A stretch of 64,000 nucleotides of DNA, taken from positions 188,832,604 to 188,896,603 of the forward strand of contig NC_092520.1 in the NCBI RefSeq assembly GCF_037038585.1. Direction: 5' to 3'. The notes below the pieces were generated by a model that was given only the letters and a program-made list of their open reading frames with translations, was not told where the DNA came from and did not search any database. The stretch's first letter is position 1; each line of letters starts with the position of its first letter. Below are positions 12,901-22,360 of the stretch, piece by piece. A program made the translations under genes and the position numbers. The DNA is from Patagioenas fasciata (taxonomy: Eukaryota; Chordata; Aves; Columbiformes; Columbidae).

Positions 12901-14474
12901 TAATGATCTCTGTAAGGGCAAAGAGAAGGGGCAAGGTAAGACTTATCTTCTTCTACCTACACACCTGCTTAAAGTCTACTGTAAAACATAAGATTCAAAG
13001 TTATCTTCTCAAAAAGGTTCAGTTATTTGAAATGTAAATATCTTCTTTTTCAACAGACCTGTAATCCTCCTACACTGTTTTCAGTTTTTTTTTTAATGGC
13101 ATCTGATTTCAATTAAGATTCTTTTTCATCTTTTGACTCTGGAAAAACATTTCAACATGTTTCTGTACCTTTTTTTTTGTACATTTCACATGTTGCAAAG
13201 TACAGCAATAAAAAAAATTATCTATCAGACACAGTAGCCAGAGCTTGGGGCAACATAGCTTAATGACTAGCTGTCTGGTTCAATAAACTATGAATCTGCT
13301 CCTGCAAAGGGTAACTGTTCCTCTGTCCTCCTAATCCTGTGGTAGCAGAGGTATTTGTGCTGCTGCATCATACTTGATTTGGCTGAAAAATGCCCTGACC
13401 AAAAAAAAGTTTATGCATCAGACTGAGTTGCCTGATTCAAAAGCATTACAGATTTGTTCCCTATTAAAGCTGCAGATGCAGCTGAAGATCGCTGCTGGCA
13501 TTATCCTGATTACACAAAACACATACACTGATGAGGACTATTCACTAGTTTCCTTACAGACAGCGGGTATGGAAAGGCAAGTCACATTTCATGATGAGTT
13601 TTGAAGTCATAACATGAAAAAGTAGAATTATACAATTTTCCCCAGCACATTGTAGCCTCTCTTTCCAAGGACTTCCATAAAGATTTTAATAAGTGCTTAG
13701 TGTCCAGAAAACCAAAAGTGAGAAACAGCCAACATAATATTCTAGCCCTATTTTCATTCTACTCAGCCAACAATTTCCAAATAATGGATATCTTTGTATA
13801 GGAACCTCAATTTAAAGATTGAGGTCCCTGAAAATCTGACTATAACCTTTAGCAAGAGTATTGCAAGTATTCAGTTACTTCCATTTTCTAGTTCCAGCCA
13901 TGAGACAAAACAATAGCTAAAAAGCCTTGCAGAATCTTTATTCCACAGTCAGATGCCCCACACCTATTAGACACAATAAAATAACTTAAAACTTCATGTT
14001 AGCTAGAAACAGCCTCAGAGATTTGAGATATAAAACAGTTTTATAGGCCTCCAGTCACTTTCAATTTTTTTTCTCATATTGGAATAGGGTCTGTAACTAA
14101 GGAGGATAAGTGTTTTAAATAAACATTAAATTTTTATGTAAGAAAACAACCCCCTAAACTTAGGCTTTACTTAATCTGGATTGAGGGCACACCACCATTA
14201 CACTGCTAGGCCATAATGTCAGAGAGGTGTCAGCCGCAGCCCCTCCCGAGGCCGCTTCTCACTGAGCCCCAGGGAGCCCCGCGCCCCTCACCGCGGGCTC
14301 AGGCCCGCATCACCTCCGACACCGCCCGCTCCCAGGCCCCAGCTCGAGGGCGCCGAGAGACGGCCCCACCTGCGGCTCATGCGGCACGACGCCGATATCC
14401 CAGCCGTCCTCCTCGCTGTCGTCGTCCTCGTCGCCCCCCGCCACGACGCGACCCGCCCACGTCCCGGCCGCCAT
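3861..14474 (-). CDS. ASZ1: ASZ1 (GASZ), partial gene: exons 1-4 on the minus strand
   Basis: Four exons join in frame (105, 97, 123 and 112 bp) to give about 145 N-terminal residues. These align with the start of human GASZ as I know it: an acidic N-terminus, then ankyrin repeats with [19 protein letters not shown], and [12 protein letters not shown] motifs. The family usually has about 475 residues with six ankyrin repeats, a SAM domain and a C-terminal hydrophobic anchor, so roughly two thirds of the gene is off the left edge. In mammals GASZ sits in nuage/intermitochondrial cement on germ-cell mitochondria and supports piRNA production and transposon silencing. All visible introns are GT-AG and no frame is broken. 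The gene diverges from CFTR, with start codons about 23.2 kb apart. Confidence 0.95.
3973..7069 (-). other. ASZ1 intron 3
   Basis: About 3.1 kb of AT-rich intron. No recognisable gene, RNA or mobile element; only short A runs such as the one near 4400. Confidence 0.7.
7070..7192 (-). CDS. ASZ1: ASZ1 exon 3 (ankyrin repeats 1-2)
   Basis: Enters in phase 1 after acceptor ...GACAG and reads [20 protein letters not shown], then [20 protein letters not shown]. This is a complete ankyrin helix-turn-helix unit with the usual [13 protein letters not shown] and GAN motifs. Human GASZ reads [26 protein letters not shown] at the same place. The donor is ATAG followed by GTAAGA. Confidence 0.95.
8700..9148 (+). 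mobile_element. CR1 LINE 3' fragment
   Basis: A 5'-truncated CR1 retrotransposon. The reading frame over 8687-9067 contains the CR1 ORF2 C-terminal signature: [20 protein letters not shown], then [18 protein letters not shown] and [20 protein letters not shown]. The 3' UTR then reads GGATTGGACTAGATGATC and ends in two copies of ATTCTGTG. CR1 copies have no poly(A) tail and end in this short repeat. It sits in ASZ1 intron 2 in antisense orientation and is closely related to the copy at 14660-15257. Confidence 0.93.
10814..11185 (-). other. Unassigned open frame in ASZ1 intron 2
   Basis: About 123 codons are open on the ASZ1 strand. There is no ATG at the start of the frame; a TTG or an upstream splice would be needed. 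The sequence begins after TTTCTTAG, which looks like an acceptor. It includes a hydrophobic stretch ([20 protein letters not shown]) followed by basic residues. I do not recognise a family. It could be a chance frame or a decayed retrocopy. Confidence 0.2.
12722..12818 (-). CDS. ASZ1: ASZ1 exon 2
   Basis: Encodes about 32 residues ending in [20 protein letters not shown], which corresponds to human EKFKKAMTIGDVSLVQELLDSG, the start of the first ankyrin repeat. The donor is G followed by GTGAGT. The acceptor is a TAGCAG tandem site. The coordinates use the upstream AG; the downstream AG would start the exon at 12815 and drop one Gln without changing frame. Confidence 0.93.
12816..12821 (-). 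other. ASZ1: NAGNAG tandem splice acceptor of ASZ1 exon 2
   Basis: On the minus strand the intron ends TATAGCAG followed by TTAGAT. Either AG can serve as the acceptor, giving proteins that differ by one Gln at the exon 1/2 junction (Pro-Gln-Gln-Leu or Pro-Gln-Leu). Confidence 0.6.
12819..14369 (-). other. ASZ1 intron 1
   Basis: About 1.55 kb, AT-rich until it enters the CpG-rich first-exon region near 14.2 kb. No repeat or RNA gene is recognised. Confidence 0.75.
14370..14474 (-). CDS. ASZ1: ASZ1 exon 1 (coding part)
   Basis: The minus-strand ATG at 14474-14472 has a good context (GCCATGG). It opens 35 codons beginning MAAGTWAG and running through an acidic stretch ([14 protein letters not shown]) that matches the human ESEDDGWEIG segment. 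The exon ends in CAG followed by the donor GTGGGG, phase 0. It lies inside a CpG-rich region. The 5' UTR limit cannot be seen. Confidence 0.93.
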
Positions 14475-14496
14475 GGCGCCCCGCGCCCACGCTCCC

Positions 14497-14508
14497 GGTC
14501 ACGTGGCC
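14497..14508. promoter_or_regulatory. Palindromic E-box, GGTCACGTGGCC
   Basis: A perfect 12-bp palindrome around CACGTG, 23 bp upstream of the ASZ1 start codon. TCACGTG(G/A) is the USF/bHLH-ZIP type of E-box. The motif is seen directly; binding is inferred. Confidence 0.5.
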
Positions 14509-14561
14509 CGAGCCGCTTTCCCGCGCACGAGGCGGTGGGGGCGGTGCTGCGCGCGCGGCTG

Positions 14562-14567
14562 TAACGG
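14562..14567 (+). promoter_or_regulatory. MYB-type motif TAACGG in the ASZ1 promoter
   Basis: Matches the MYB consensus YAACNG, 88 bp upstream of the ASZ1 ATG. In mouse, and as reported in rooster, A-MYB (MYBL1) activates piRNA-pathway genes and piRNA precursors in meiotic cells. The short motif alone is weak evidence. Confidence 0.35.
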
Positions 14568-14659
14568 GCGATCGCGCGCCGGGTGCGTTGGGCTCCGCGG
14601 GCGGTGGCGGTTGGGGTGGTGTGTCCGTCCCTCCGCTCCCGGGCCAGGCAGCTGCAGTT

Positions 14660-15257
14660 TGTGAGGTGATGCCAACGGCATCCGGGAGTGTATTAGAAGG
14701 GGAGTGGTTAGTAGGTCAAGAGAGGTTCTCCTTCCCCTCTACTCTGGTGAGACCACACCTGGAGTATTGTGTCAAGTTCTGGGCCCCTCAGTTCAAGGAG
14801 GACAGGGAACTGCTGGAGAGAGTCCAGCACAGGGCAACAAGGATGATTAAGGGAGTGGAGCATCTCCCTTATGAGGAAAGGCTGAGGGAGCTGGGTCTCT
14901 TTAGCTTGAAGGGAACTGAGGGGTGACCTCATTCATGTTTATGTAAAGGGTGAGTGTCAGGAGGATGGAGCCAGGCTCTTCTCGGTGACAACCAATGGTA
15001 GGACAAGGGGAAATGGATACAAACTGGAACATGGGAGGTTCCACTTAAATATGAGAGGAAACTTCTCAGTGAGGTTAACAGAACCCTGGAACAGGCTGCC
15101 CAGGGGGGTTGTGGAATCTGCTTCTCTGGAGACATTCAAACCCACTTGGACACGTTCCTGTGTAACCTCATCTAGGTGTTCCTGCTCCGGCAGGGGGATT
15201 AGACTAGATGATCTTTCGAGATCCCTTCCAATTCCTTACATTCTGTGATTCTGTGAA
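14660..15257 (+). mobile_element. CR1 LINE 3' fragment abutting the ASZ1 promoter
   Basis: A longer CR1 copy. The 5' part carries the older ORF2 region (GATGCCAACGGCATCCGGGA, then the GTGAGACCACACCTGGAGTA segment). It continues through the [17 protein letters not shown] signature, the [19 protein letters not shown] motif and the GATTAGACTAGATGATC 3' UTR, to the ATTCTGTGATTCTGTG terminus. Small deletions break the coding frame. It begins roughly 185 bp upstream of the ASZ1 start codon and points away from ASZ1. Confidence 0.93.
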
Positions 15258-16050
15258 GGGGGCAGCAGGATCTGCGCTGGTGGTGATGTTACAGTGTCAG
15301 GTAAAAGGAGCAGATGAGGCTTTGGGTATGAAGTATGTGGGAGTGTAACGTGCCTTATTAGTGGCTCAGCTATTTTGTAGGGGTGTTAGGTAGCACAGCC
15401 GGGCTATGTGTGGAGTTATCTCTGCAGATCCATGACTGGGAAATGTGTTTAAGTGCAAGGAAAAAAGTAAGGTTTTATCTCTAATTTCTGTTGTCGTTAA
15501 TACACCTAAACTGAGAGCAGTCAGTTACTTATGTGTGTTTGCACGCACTGTTATGTAACCAAAGCCTGTGGTGGTGACAGTTAATGTGGGGAAAGTTGAA
15601 CAGCAGCCATGCATAATGAGCTAAACTTTCACCCTGCTCCCTCCCATCTGGGGATATGAGGCATCACTTCCAATTTCAGAATTGTGGTTATATTTGTAAT
15701 GACAGATGATGACCTCTTATCTGTCAGGAGGTTCACATGAAACTCTTTGAAGAACAGATGAGGAACAACTTGTATTTCATCCACAGGAAAAAAAACTGCT
15801 CTTTGAGCTCAGCACAGACCTTGTCCCAGTCTGAAATGAATTGGATTTTCTACTGAACAAAAGAGAAGAGAAGGGTGAAAGTCTGATCTTGGAAAAGAGG
15901 CAGGTGCTACTGCGGAATGATAAGTGTGGTCCTGGCAGCCATGGCAATCTAAAAGTGTAATTTTTGGGAAGTTCATTTTAACAAGAATTTCGCTCAATCA
16001 GAAAGGTGACTGTAAAGCATTTATTTCTTTTTTATTTTTTGTTTTTAGTT

Positions 16051-16072
16051 CCCCCCCCCCTTTTTTTTTTTT
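16051..16072 (+). repeat. C10-T12 pyrimidine run
   Basis: Ten C followed by twelve T, inside a longer T-rich tract (about 16022-16072). Confidence 0.9.
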
Positions 16073-19000
16073 GAATGTGTGAGGCAACTTTAACCAAATT
16101 GTGAATTTGCAGGTTAGCTAGAGCTGTGCTTAGAACATACTAAGTGCTATAAAAATTGCACTTATTAAAACAGAAAAAAGTTTGTTTCAGTTGTGCACTC
16201 CTGACATTTTTAACAGCTGCTTTATCTGGGTTTCAGTTGCTTGTCTGTAAAATATGACAACCTGTTTGCCTAAAACTACTATGAAAGTCAGGTTGTTAAC
16301 AATGAGGCAGTCTCATATAGAGCTAAATGAACTCCTATGAAAGAAACTTCCAGTTCTGGAAACTTCATAGCAATGCAAAAACCTTTCACACAGCCTCCTT
16401 AGAACAAAAGATGCTAAAATTGAATAAACTGTAATACATACCTCTATATAAAGGCTTATCTTTATGAGATTATTTTGGATTTACCTACATAAACTAAACG
16501 TCTGTTTGAATTACTTTGGTAATGAAGATATAGCATTTACTGGATGTAGTAATTAAATATTTTTGTAGCCATGTCAGTTTGTATAAGATTGTAACTTATA
16601 TTCTCAGAGTTTTCAGTTTTCTGATCACTGGCCTGAAGGTTTGTTGTGCCACTTTCTGCCTGCAGAGCAAAAGCAGAATTTCTGGCATTGTCATTCTAGC
16701 TTCTTTGTAGTTATGTAAGTCTACCAGACCTCAGCATCATATCCAGGACAAAGCTTCCATAATATTTTTGGTTTGGCTCAACTGTGTTAGAGAACATGAG
16801 TTTGCTAGTAGAATTTATATGCCCAGCTGCTGAACTCTAAAGACAACTAAGTGTGACTTTTTACAATTGACCTGATGCAGTGCAAGAGAGTTGTTTCTAA
16901 CTAGTGATGGTACTATCTATAGATTCCTTACTTTTAATACACTACAATTTATTTAGTTTTTGACAATTATGATTTATTTGCCGTGTTTCAGGTTTCAAAG
17001 TTTGAATTGTGGTGTTTTTTATTTTGTTTTGTTTTTTCTGAACTATCTCATATACAATTTAAAATGTCACAACAGACACTTCAAATACAACCTGGATGCT
17101 GCTGCTTTGCTCAAAGGCCACCTCTCTTTACATACGTCACCTTCAGTGGCAGGCCTGATACTCCCTAATACTACAAAAAACCTTTTCAAAAGCTCACACT
17201 GCAGAAGAGCCTTGCAGTAATTGTACCTGATAGCTGCTTCAAACGTGAACATGCTAATTATGCAAAAGTTGATAGCAGATGATCTCTCCTCGTGTGTTAG
17301 CTTGAAACTGTAAGTCAGATGTTATTGTTGATGTGGACTTTCCCACATATTTTTTGTATTCTTGTTGCCGTTCCTTGGTGACCTTGAAGTCTGTCTTGAT
17401 TTTTCAGCTAAGCAGACTCTTCATTTCAGTTGACAGTATGGTAACTCCTGTCTGTTATCCATATTTGCCAAATATGAGTATGTTTTTACTTACTGTGGTA
17501 GAGCAGTTCCCAACATCTTTTCCTCATTGCTATGCAGTAATCATTTTACATGCAGGAGGCAATTATGGAATGGCTCAAGCTGGGAAAACATCTCAGAATA
17601 ATTTCCTTTATCACAAGGGGTATCAGAATAAGCACTAAAAGTGAACTCTAAAATAAATGCTCTATCTGTGTGTAGCCTAGCTCCATGTACTTGAATGTCA
17701 GGCTATACTAAACATACCTGTTAAAAAGTGCAGTGAGGATAGCAGTTGCTGGATGCAGTAAATAACAATATTCTTGTAGGAACCTATTTTTGCTTTGAAT
17801 AATAAAGCTTCCTTAATATACTTCATCTCTCTTCAGCCACCCTTCTTGCTGGCCATAGTTGCATTTAAGCTTCAGCTGGCTTTATTCTTCAGCTGACTTT
17901 TAATCTTCTCTCATTCCTGGTATTCAATAGATTTCGTTAGTTGTCTGGATTTCTTCTGTGTTTTTATCTAAACCTCATGTTTTGTCTTGTGTGCGATGGA
18001 TGTACGTATAGCTAAAAATTTTTATTCAAACATGGTTGCCAGAATATTTCAGAATATTTTAACTGTTTCAGTTTTCTCTGTTTCACACCAAAATACTGAA
18101 TCAGAAATTATTTAAGGGTTTTGATGGTGGTAAAGTAAGGTTCTTGGGAAAAGAATCGGAATTGGTAAATGTTAAAAGAGAATGACTCTGTAAAACCTTA
18201 ACTATTGCAATGACATTCTACCCACAATACAGCAGCTAATACTGTAGGAATTTAACTGCACTAGCATTTTAGTGGAATTCTACATAGTTCTCTATCACAG
18301 CTATTAGTCTGAATAACAGTCTACACCCTTTCTTACGTAATTTTCATCTGTGATAATATTACTTAGGGTATAAAGTCAGTGATTATTTTTTTTTATCTCA
18401 ATATTAGCTAGATATTACTTTGACAAAACAACTGAACTGTGGGACAACTGTTAAAAGGTCTTGAACCCATTTATTTAATGTTCTTCTAATTTATTAATGC
18501 AGAGGAGGAAAGAAGTCCTTGTGTAAGCAATAGGCACTCCAGAAAGAAATGACTTAGTAGTTGTAAGAGATTCTCATTCCCTGAGAGGTTTAGTAGCTCT
18601 GGGTTTTCTGAATTGACAAATTACCAGTACATTTTCAGCAGAAATACCAGCTGTGCCAGTTCCATGGTTAAGGGCAGGGCACTGTGCAGGAATTTGCATA
18701 ATTTGCAAAAAGTTCCATAAAGTAACACAGGTGATTGCAATTTCACAAGTCACATTTGTGAAATAAATGGGAAACAGAGTATTTAATAGCATTTTGGATT
18801 GTCCTGGATAAATTTTCAGCTGGCTTGTATATACCTGTATTATCACTTATTTTTAAGGTATCTCAAGTCTAAAGAAGGGCTAATATTACAAACTGCTTTT
18901 CCATAAAAAGCACTGAAGTGATCTGTGTCCTGTCTGTGATATGACCCTTTGCATTAAACCAGTTTTAGTTTTGTCATCCTGAAATTTTGTTATAAACTGC

Positions 19001-20614
19001 TGCACTACAGCAAATTGAGTTATTCATGGTTGTTTCAGTCATTGTTCTAATGGACTCTACAATAAATGAAAAGCATTTAATTTCAGCTGTTTTGCTTCTT
19101 GTAATTCATTTTTGCAGCTGTGTTCATCCTGTCCACTTTGCCAAATCTCTCTGGATAGTACCTGATGTAAAACTTTCAACCTGCTGCCAAAAGCTTGAAT
19201 ATAAGTTGCATACCAACTGTTTTCCCTGTCATAAAACTCATTTTCTAGTAGAAGCCTTAAATCACTGTCAAAATGAGACCACATAAACTAATCAGTGGGG
19301 AATTCATGGGCGTGGTGTAAAACTGAAGCCTTTTCAGGACCTCCTATGTGCCAGTGTCATGAAAATATCTTATTGTCATAGTAATGTATAAGAAGCCTAG
19401 AACAGGAATTAGGATGTTAAGGATAATTTCTTTTTTTTTTTTAGTGTCAAGCACGTTTTAGCTTCTTTCTATATAATCTAGAATCTTTGGTCTGTGTAGC
19501 AAGTCCATGTCAGAATGATTCCTGCTATTACTAGATGCATCCTCTCTCTTAAAAATTCCTCCACTATCTCTACTTGGTTCTACACTATTTTGTCCCAGTA
19601 ATCTTGACTCTCTCAGTACTCCCACTTCGTTATCATGTTGCTGAATGCTGAGTACTTTCCTGTTTCAGCCTGTTCACTCACCCGTCTCTTAGAAACTCTG
19701 TTTATATGAATTTATATGATTAAGTGATGCTAGGAATTTTCTAACCTGTTTACCTTTTATTCCGATAAATCACTTTATCACTTTTATCAAGATTGGTTAT
19801 CCAGATATTTTAGTATATTCACATATATAATAGTCTTGTTAGTTGCCGCATTCTTATTTTGCTCTGACCAATTCAAAAGTAATATGGGTTCTTGGAAAAG
19901 GGACTGAATCAAACACTCTTTTTGTTTTATCATGTTTCATCCAGGTTTTTTTTCTTGTTAGCAAAATGTGCAATCTGCTTTTCATTTTTGCATACTGAAC
20001 CACCTTGCTGTCACAGGTTTACCACAACATATTAGATCTCTGATTATCATTATCTTATCCTTGTGGCTGCTAGGGCTGCTTATTGGTACTCTCTGGGTGT
20101 TGTGACAGCTCCTACACATACACTGTCTTCTTGGACTTGTTTTTCTTGAGTTTATTAAGTCAGGATGGTGTTTTACATTATAGTCTGTGATGCTGGCTCT
20201 CCAAAGTGATACTATGAATTCAGAGCTCCTAAAACTTCCCAGCTTCTCTTCTTAGAGAAACTGCTCAGCCCCTCACTGAATTTCTAGGATGTGCTAACTG
20301 GACTTCGCTACCAATTCTTTTTCTCTCATTCACCTCTGCCATGGAAGTCAGCATCTCCTTTACATCTGCTTTAAGTGCTTCTCTTTGAGGGTAATTGTGG
20401 TGCAATTCACTTTCTCAGTGGTGTGAACTAAAATTATTACAAAATGCCAGCATTTGGAACATAAGAATGTGCTCTGTGGGAAAACTGTCCAAAGATGTTG
20501 CATTGTCTTCCAGCTATCTTACACTTTCATTCTTATGCTACTCTCCAAACTTTTGTCCAGAAGTGTCTACTTGTGGAAGAGACTTTATGATCATTTCTGA
20601 GTAGTCCATCCTAG

Positions 20615-20656
20615 CTGGCCCAATAGCAGGAATCCATGAGGCTTCCTATTGGCCAG
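20615..20656. repeat. Imperfect inverted repeat with CCAAT boxes
   Basis: Left arm CTGGCCCAATAGCAGGAA (20615-20632) and right arm TTCCTATTGGCCAG (20643-20656) are complementary apart from small bulges, with a loop of about 10 bp. Each arm carries a CCAAT core, in opposite orientations. It lies just upstream of an exon-like segment. Confidence 0.55.
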
Positions 20657-20708
20657 GTGGGAGCAGTTACGCACCGGGATTGCCCTGACTGTTTTTCTGT
20701 CTAAAGCA

Positions 20709-20745
20709 ATGACTACTGAGATTGAAGAAGAAGGTTCCTTCCCGA
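20709..20745 (+). other. Candidate small exon, unassigned
   Basis: A pyrimidine-rich tract (GTTTTTCTGTCTAAAG) leads into an ATG at 20709. Twelve open codons follow (MTTEIEEEGSFP), and then a strong donor, CGA followed by GTAAGT at 20746. The 37-bp unit could be a first coding exon, a non-coding exon or chance. No partner exon was identified and the peptide is not recognised. Confidence 0.2.
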
Positions 20746-22027
20746 GTAAGTCCCTAATATTTAAATGACCATAGTCCAGCCTTCTATGTGCTCATGTTGA
20801 ATCACATTGTTGCATAAGATCCTGTATGTGTATCTGCTTCTTTTTCTCTCCAAGTCTCTAACCACTGATACAAATTCTTCATTCAGGTTGCTGTTGCCAT
20901 AGATATAATGGTTCTCTTGTTATAAAAACCTTTTATTAGTCCCATTAGTTTCAGTGTGTGGAATCTCAAAATTATGAACAGGCACTAGTGTATTAAAAAC
21001 CGTACCTCCTGTCTAATTTGTACAGCAAAATCCTCAGCAGTTCCTATCTGCTTTGATGCTGTAAAAATGCCCTGAATCTTAATTATCCTGTATACTGGAA
21101 CTATTCAAGTTATCAAACGTATGGTTTCTTATCTGTTAATGCAGATGTATAAACTTCCAAATGAGCTGTTTGCTCTAGATTCCTTTTTCACAGTGCTTTC
21201 CTCTGAAACATATCTTGCACTAAACTTATGGAATCCCAATTGTCTGACTGTAAGGTTCTGAAATAAACAGATCTGCTGTATAGTTCTTTCCTGTGTTCTT
21301 CCTTGAAATATTTGTTCATTTTACCAGATCATCTGAACTATCATCAAATTAATCTGAAATCCAGATGTATATGGGGGCATAATAGGGCTATGTGGCTTGC
21401 ATTAAGGATCTGTGATCACAGATTTCCTTGGCCACATCAGCCAATCATAACAAACTTCTGATTAACCCCTTGGCTCACTTTCTGCAAAATCTCCACAGTC
21501 CCTTTTGGCAGTGAGCTCAGAGTGGTCATTTCAGGTAGACAGGTTTTTATAATAGGCATATGTCCCTTGGTGAGTTGAGCCACTTTCAGGTAGATAGTCT
21601 AGTAGTCAAGACCAGTGTCTCCCCACTGAGCTGTTTCATCATTTGCTAGTATCTCTACTTAAAAGTGTATGTTAAGTAGCCTTATTTTGGTTACCACTTG
21701 GCATTATATCAAAAGAGACATTGAGATGTACTGATTAATGTCATGGGAAGAGTGTGAGGATTGTGAGACTACAATATGGAGGCATACATCACCAGTGTAC
21801 AAGTGATGTGTCATAACTTGTGGGAGAGAGGGGTATGGTGATTTTCTGTGATGGGGACCTATTTCTCTGATGTTGTTGCTGTGTACCATTTGGTCCTGTC
21901 AGTGGGATAACTGTGATAACTTCACAGTCATAGTTTTTCAATCTACTGCTCAGCTGGAGTAGCACTCTATAGTAGTCTTTTTTCTACCCTTGTAATCCAC
22001 TGTTGTCCAAAATTTTGTGAATGGTAT

Positions 22028-22360
22028 TCATAGAATCACAGAATAGTTTGGGTTGGAAGGGACCTTGAAAGGTCATTTAGTCCAACCCTCCTGCAATGAG
22101 CAGAGATGTCTTCAACTACATCAGGTTGCTCAGAGCCCCATCCAGCCTGGCCTTGAATGTCTCCAGGGATGGGGCATCTACCACTTCTCTGGGCAACCTG
22201 TTCTGGTATTTTACCATCCTCATTGTAAAAAGTTTTTTCCTCGTGTCTAACCTGAATCTCCTCTCTTCTAGTTTAAAACCATTACCCCTTGTCCTACCAT
22301 AACACACCCTTCTAAAAGGTCTGGCCCCATCTTCCTTATAGGCTCCTTTTAAGTACCAAA
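22028..22360 (-). mobile_element. CR1 LINE 3' fragment, minus strand
   Basis: Reads on the minus strand. The 3' terminus is at the left (CATAGAATCACAGAATAG, then the GGTTGGAAGGGACC complement of the CR1 3' UTR). On the minus strand the frame over 22116-22307 shows [20 protein letters not shown], then NRLPREVVDAPSLETFKARL, both CR1 ORF2 tail motifs. The 5' limit is approximate. Confidence 0.92.

Larger units (their letters stand above)
14216..14660 (-). promoter_or_regulatory. ASZ1: ASZ1 CpG-rich promoter region
   Basis: Base composition switches abruptly from AT-rich to dense CpG across exon 1 and about 185 bp upstream of the minus-strand ATG. No TATA box is obvious. The region contains GC boxes, a palindromic CACGTG E-box and a TAACGG MYB-type motif. 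On the right it is cut off by a CR1 insertion. In mammals ASZ1 is germ-line restricted and methylation-sensitive, which would suit a CpG promoter of this kind. Confidence 0.8.
15258..22027. other. Intergenic DNA, ASZ1 side
   Basis: AT-rich intergenic sequence. Its one notable item is the hairpin plus exon-like signal at 20.6-20.75 kb, listed separately. It also has a C/T homopolymer junction near 16.05 kb. No coding exon of a known gene was recognised on either strand. Confidence 0.6.

Noticed and set aside
14216-14926. 236-codon open frame on the plus strand
   Set aside because: It is the antisense of ASZ1 exon 1 and its CpG-rich flank running into the CR1 element. The Pro/Arg-rich composition reflects GC content.
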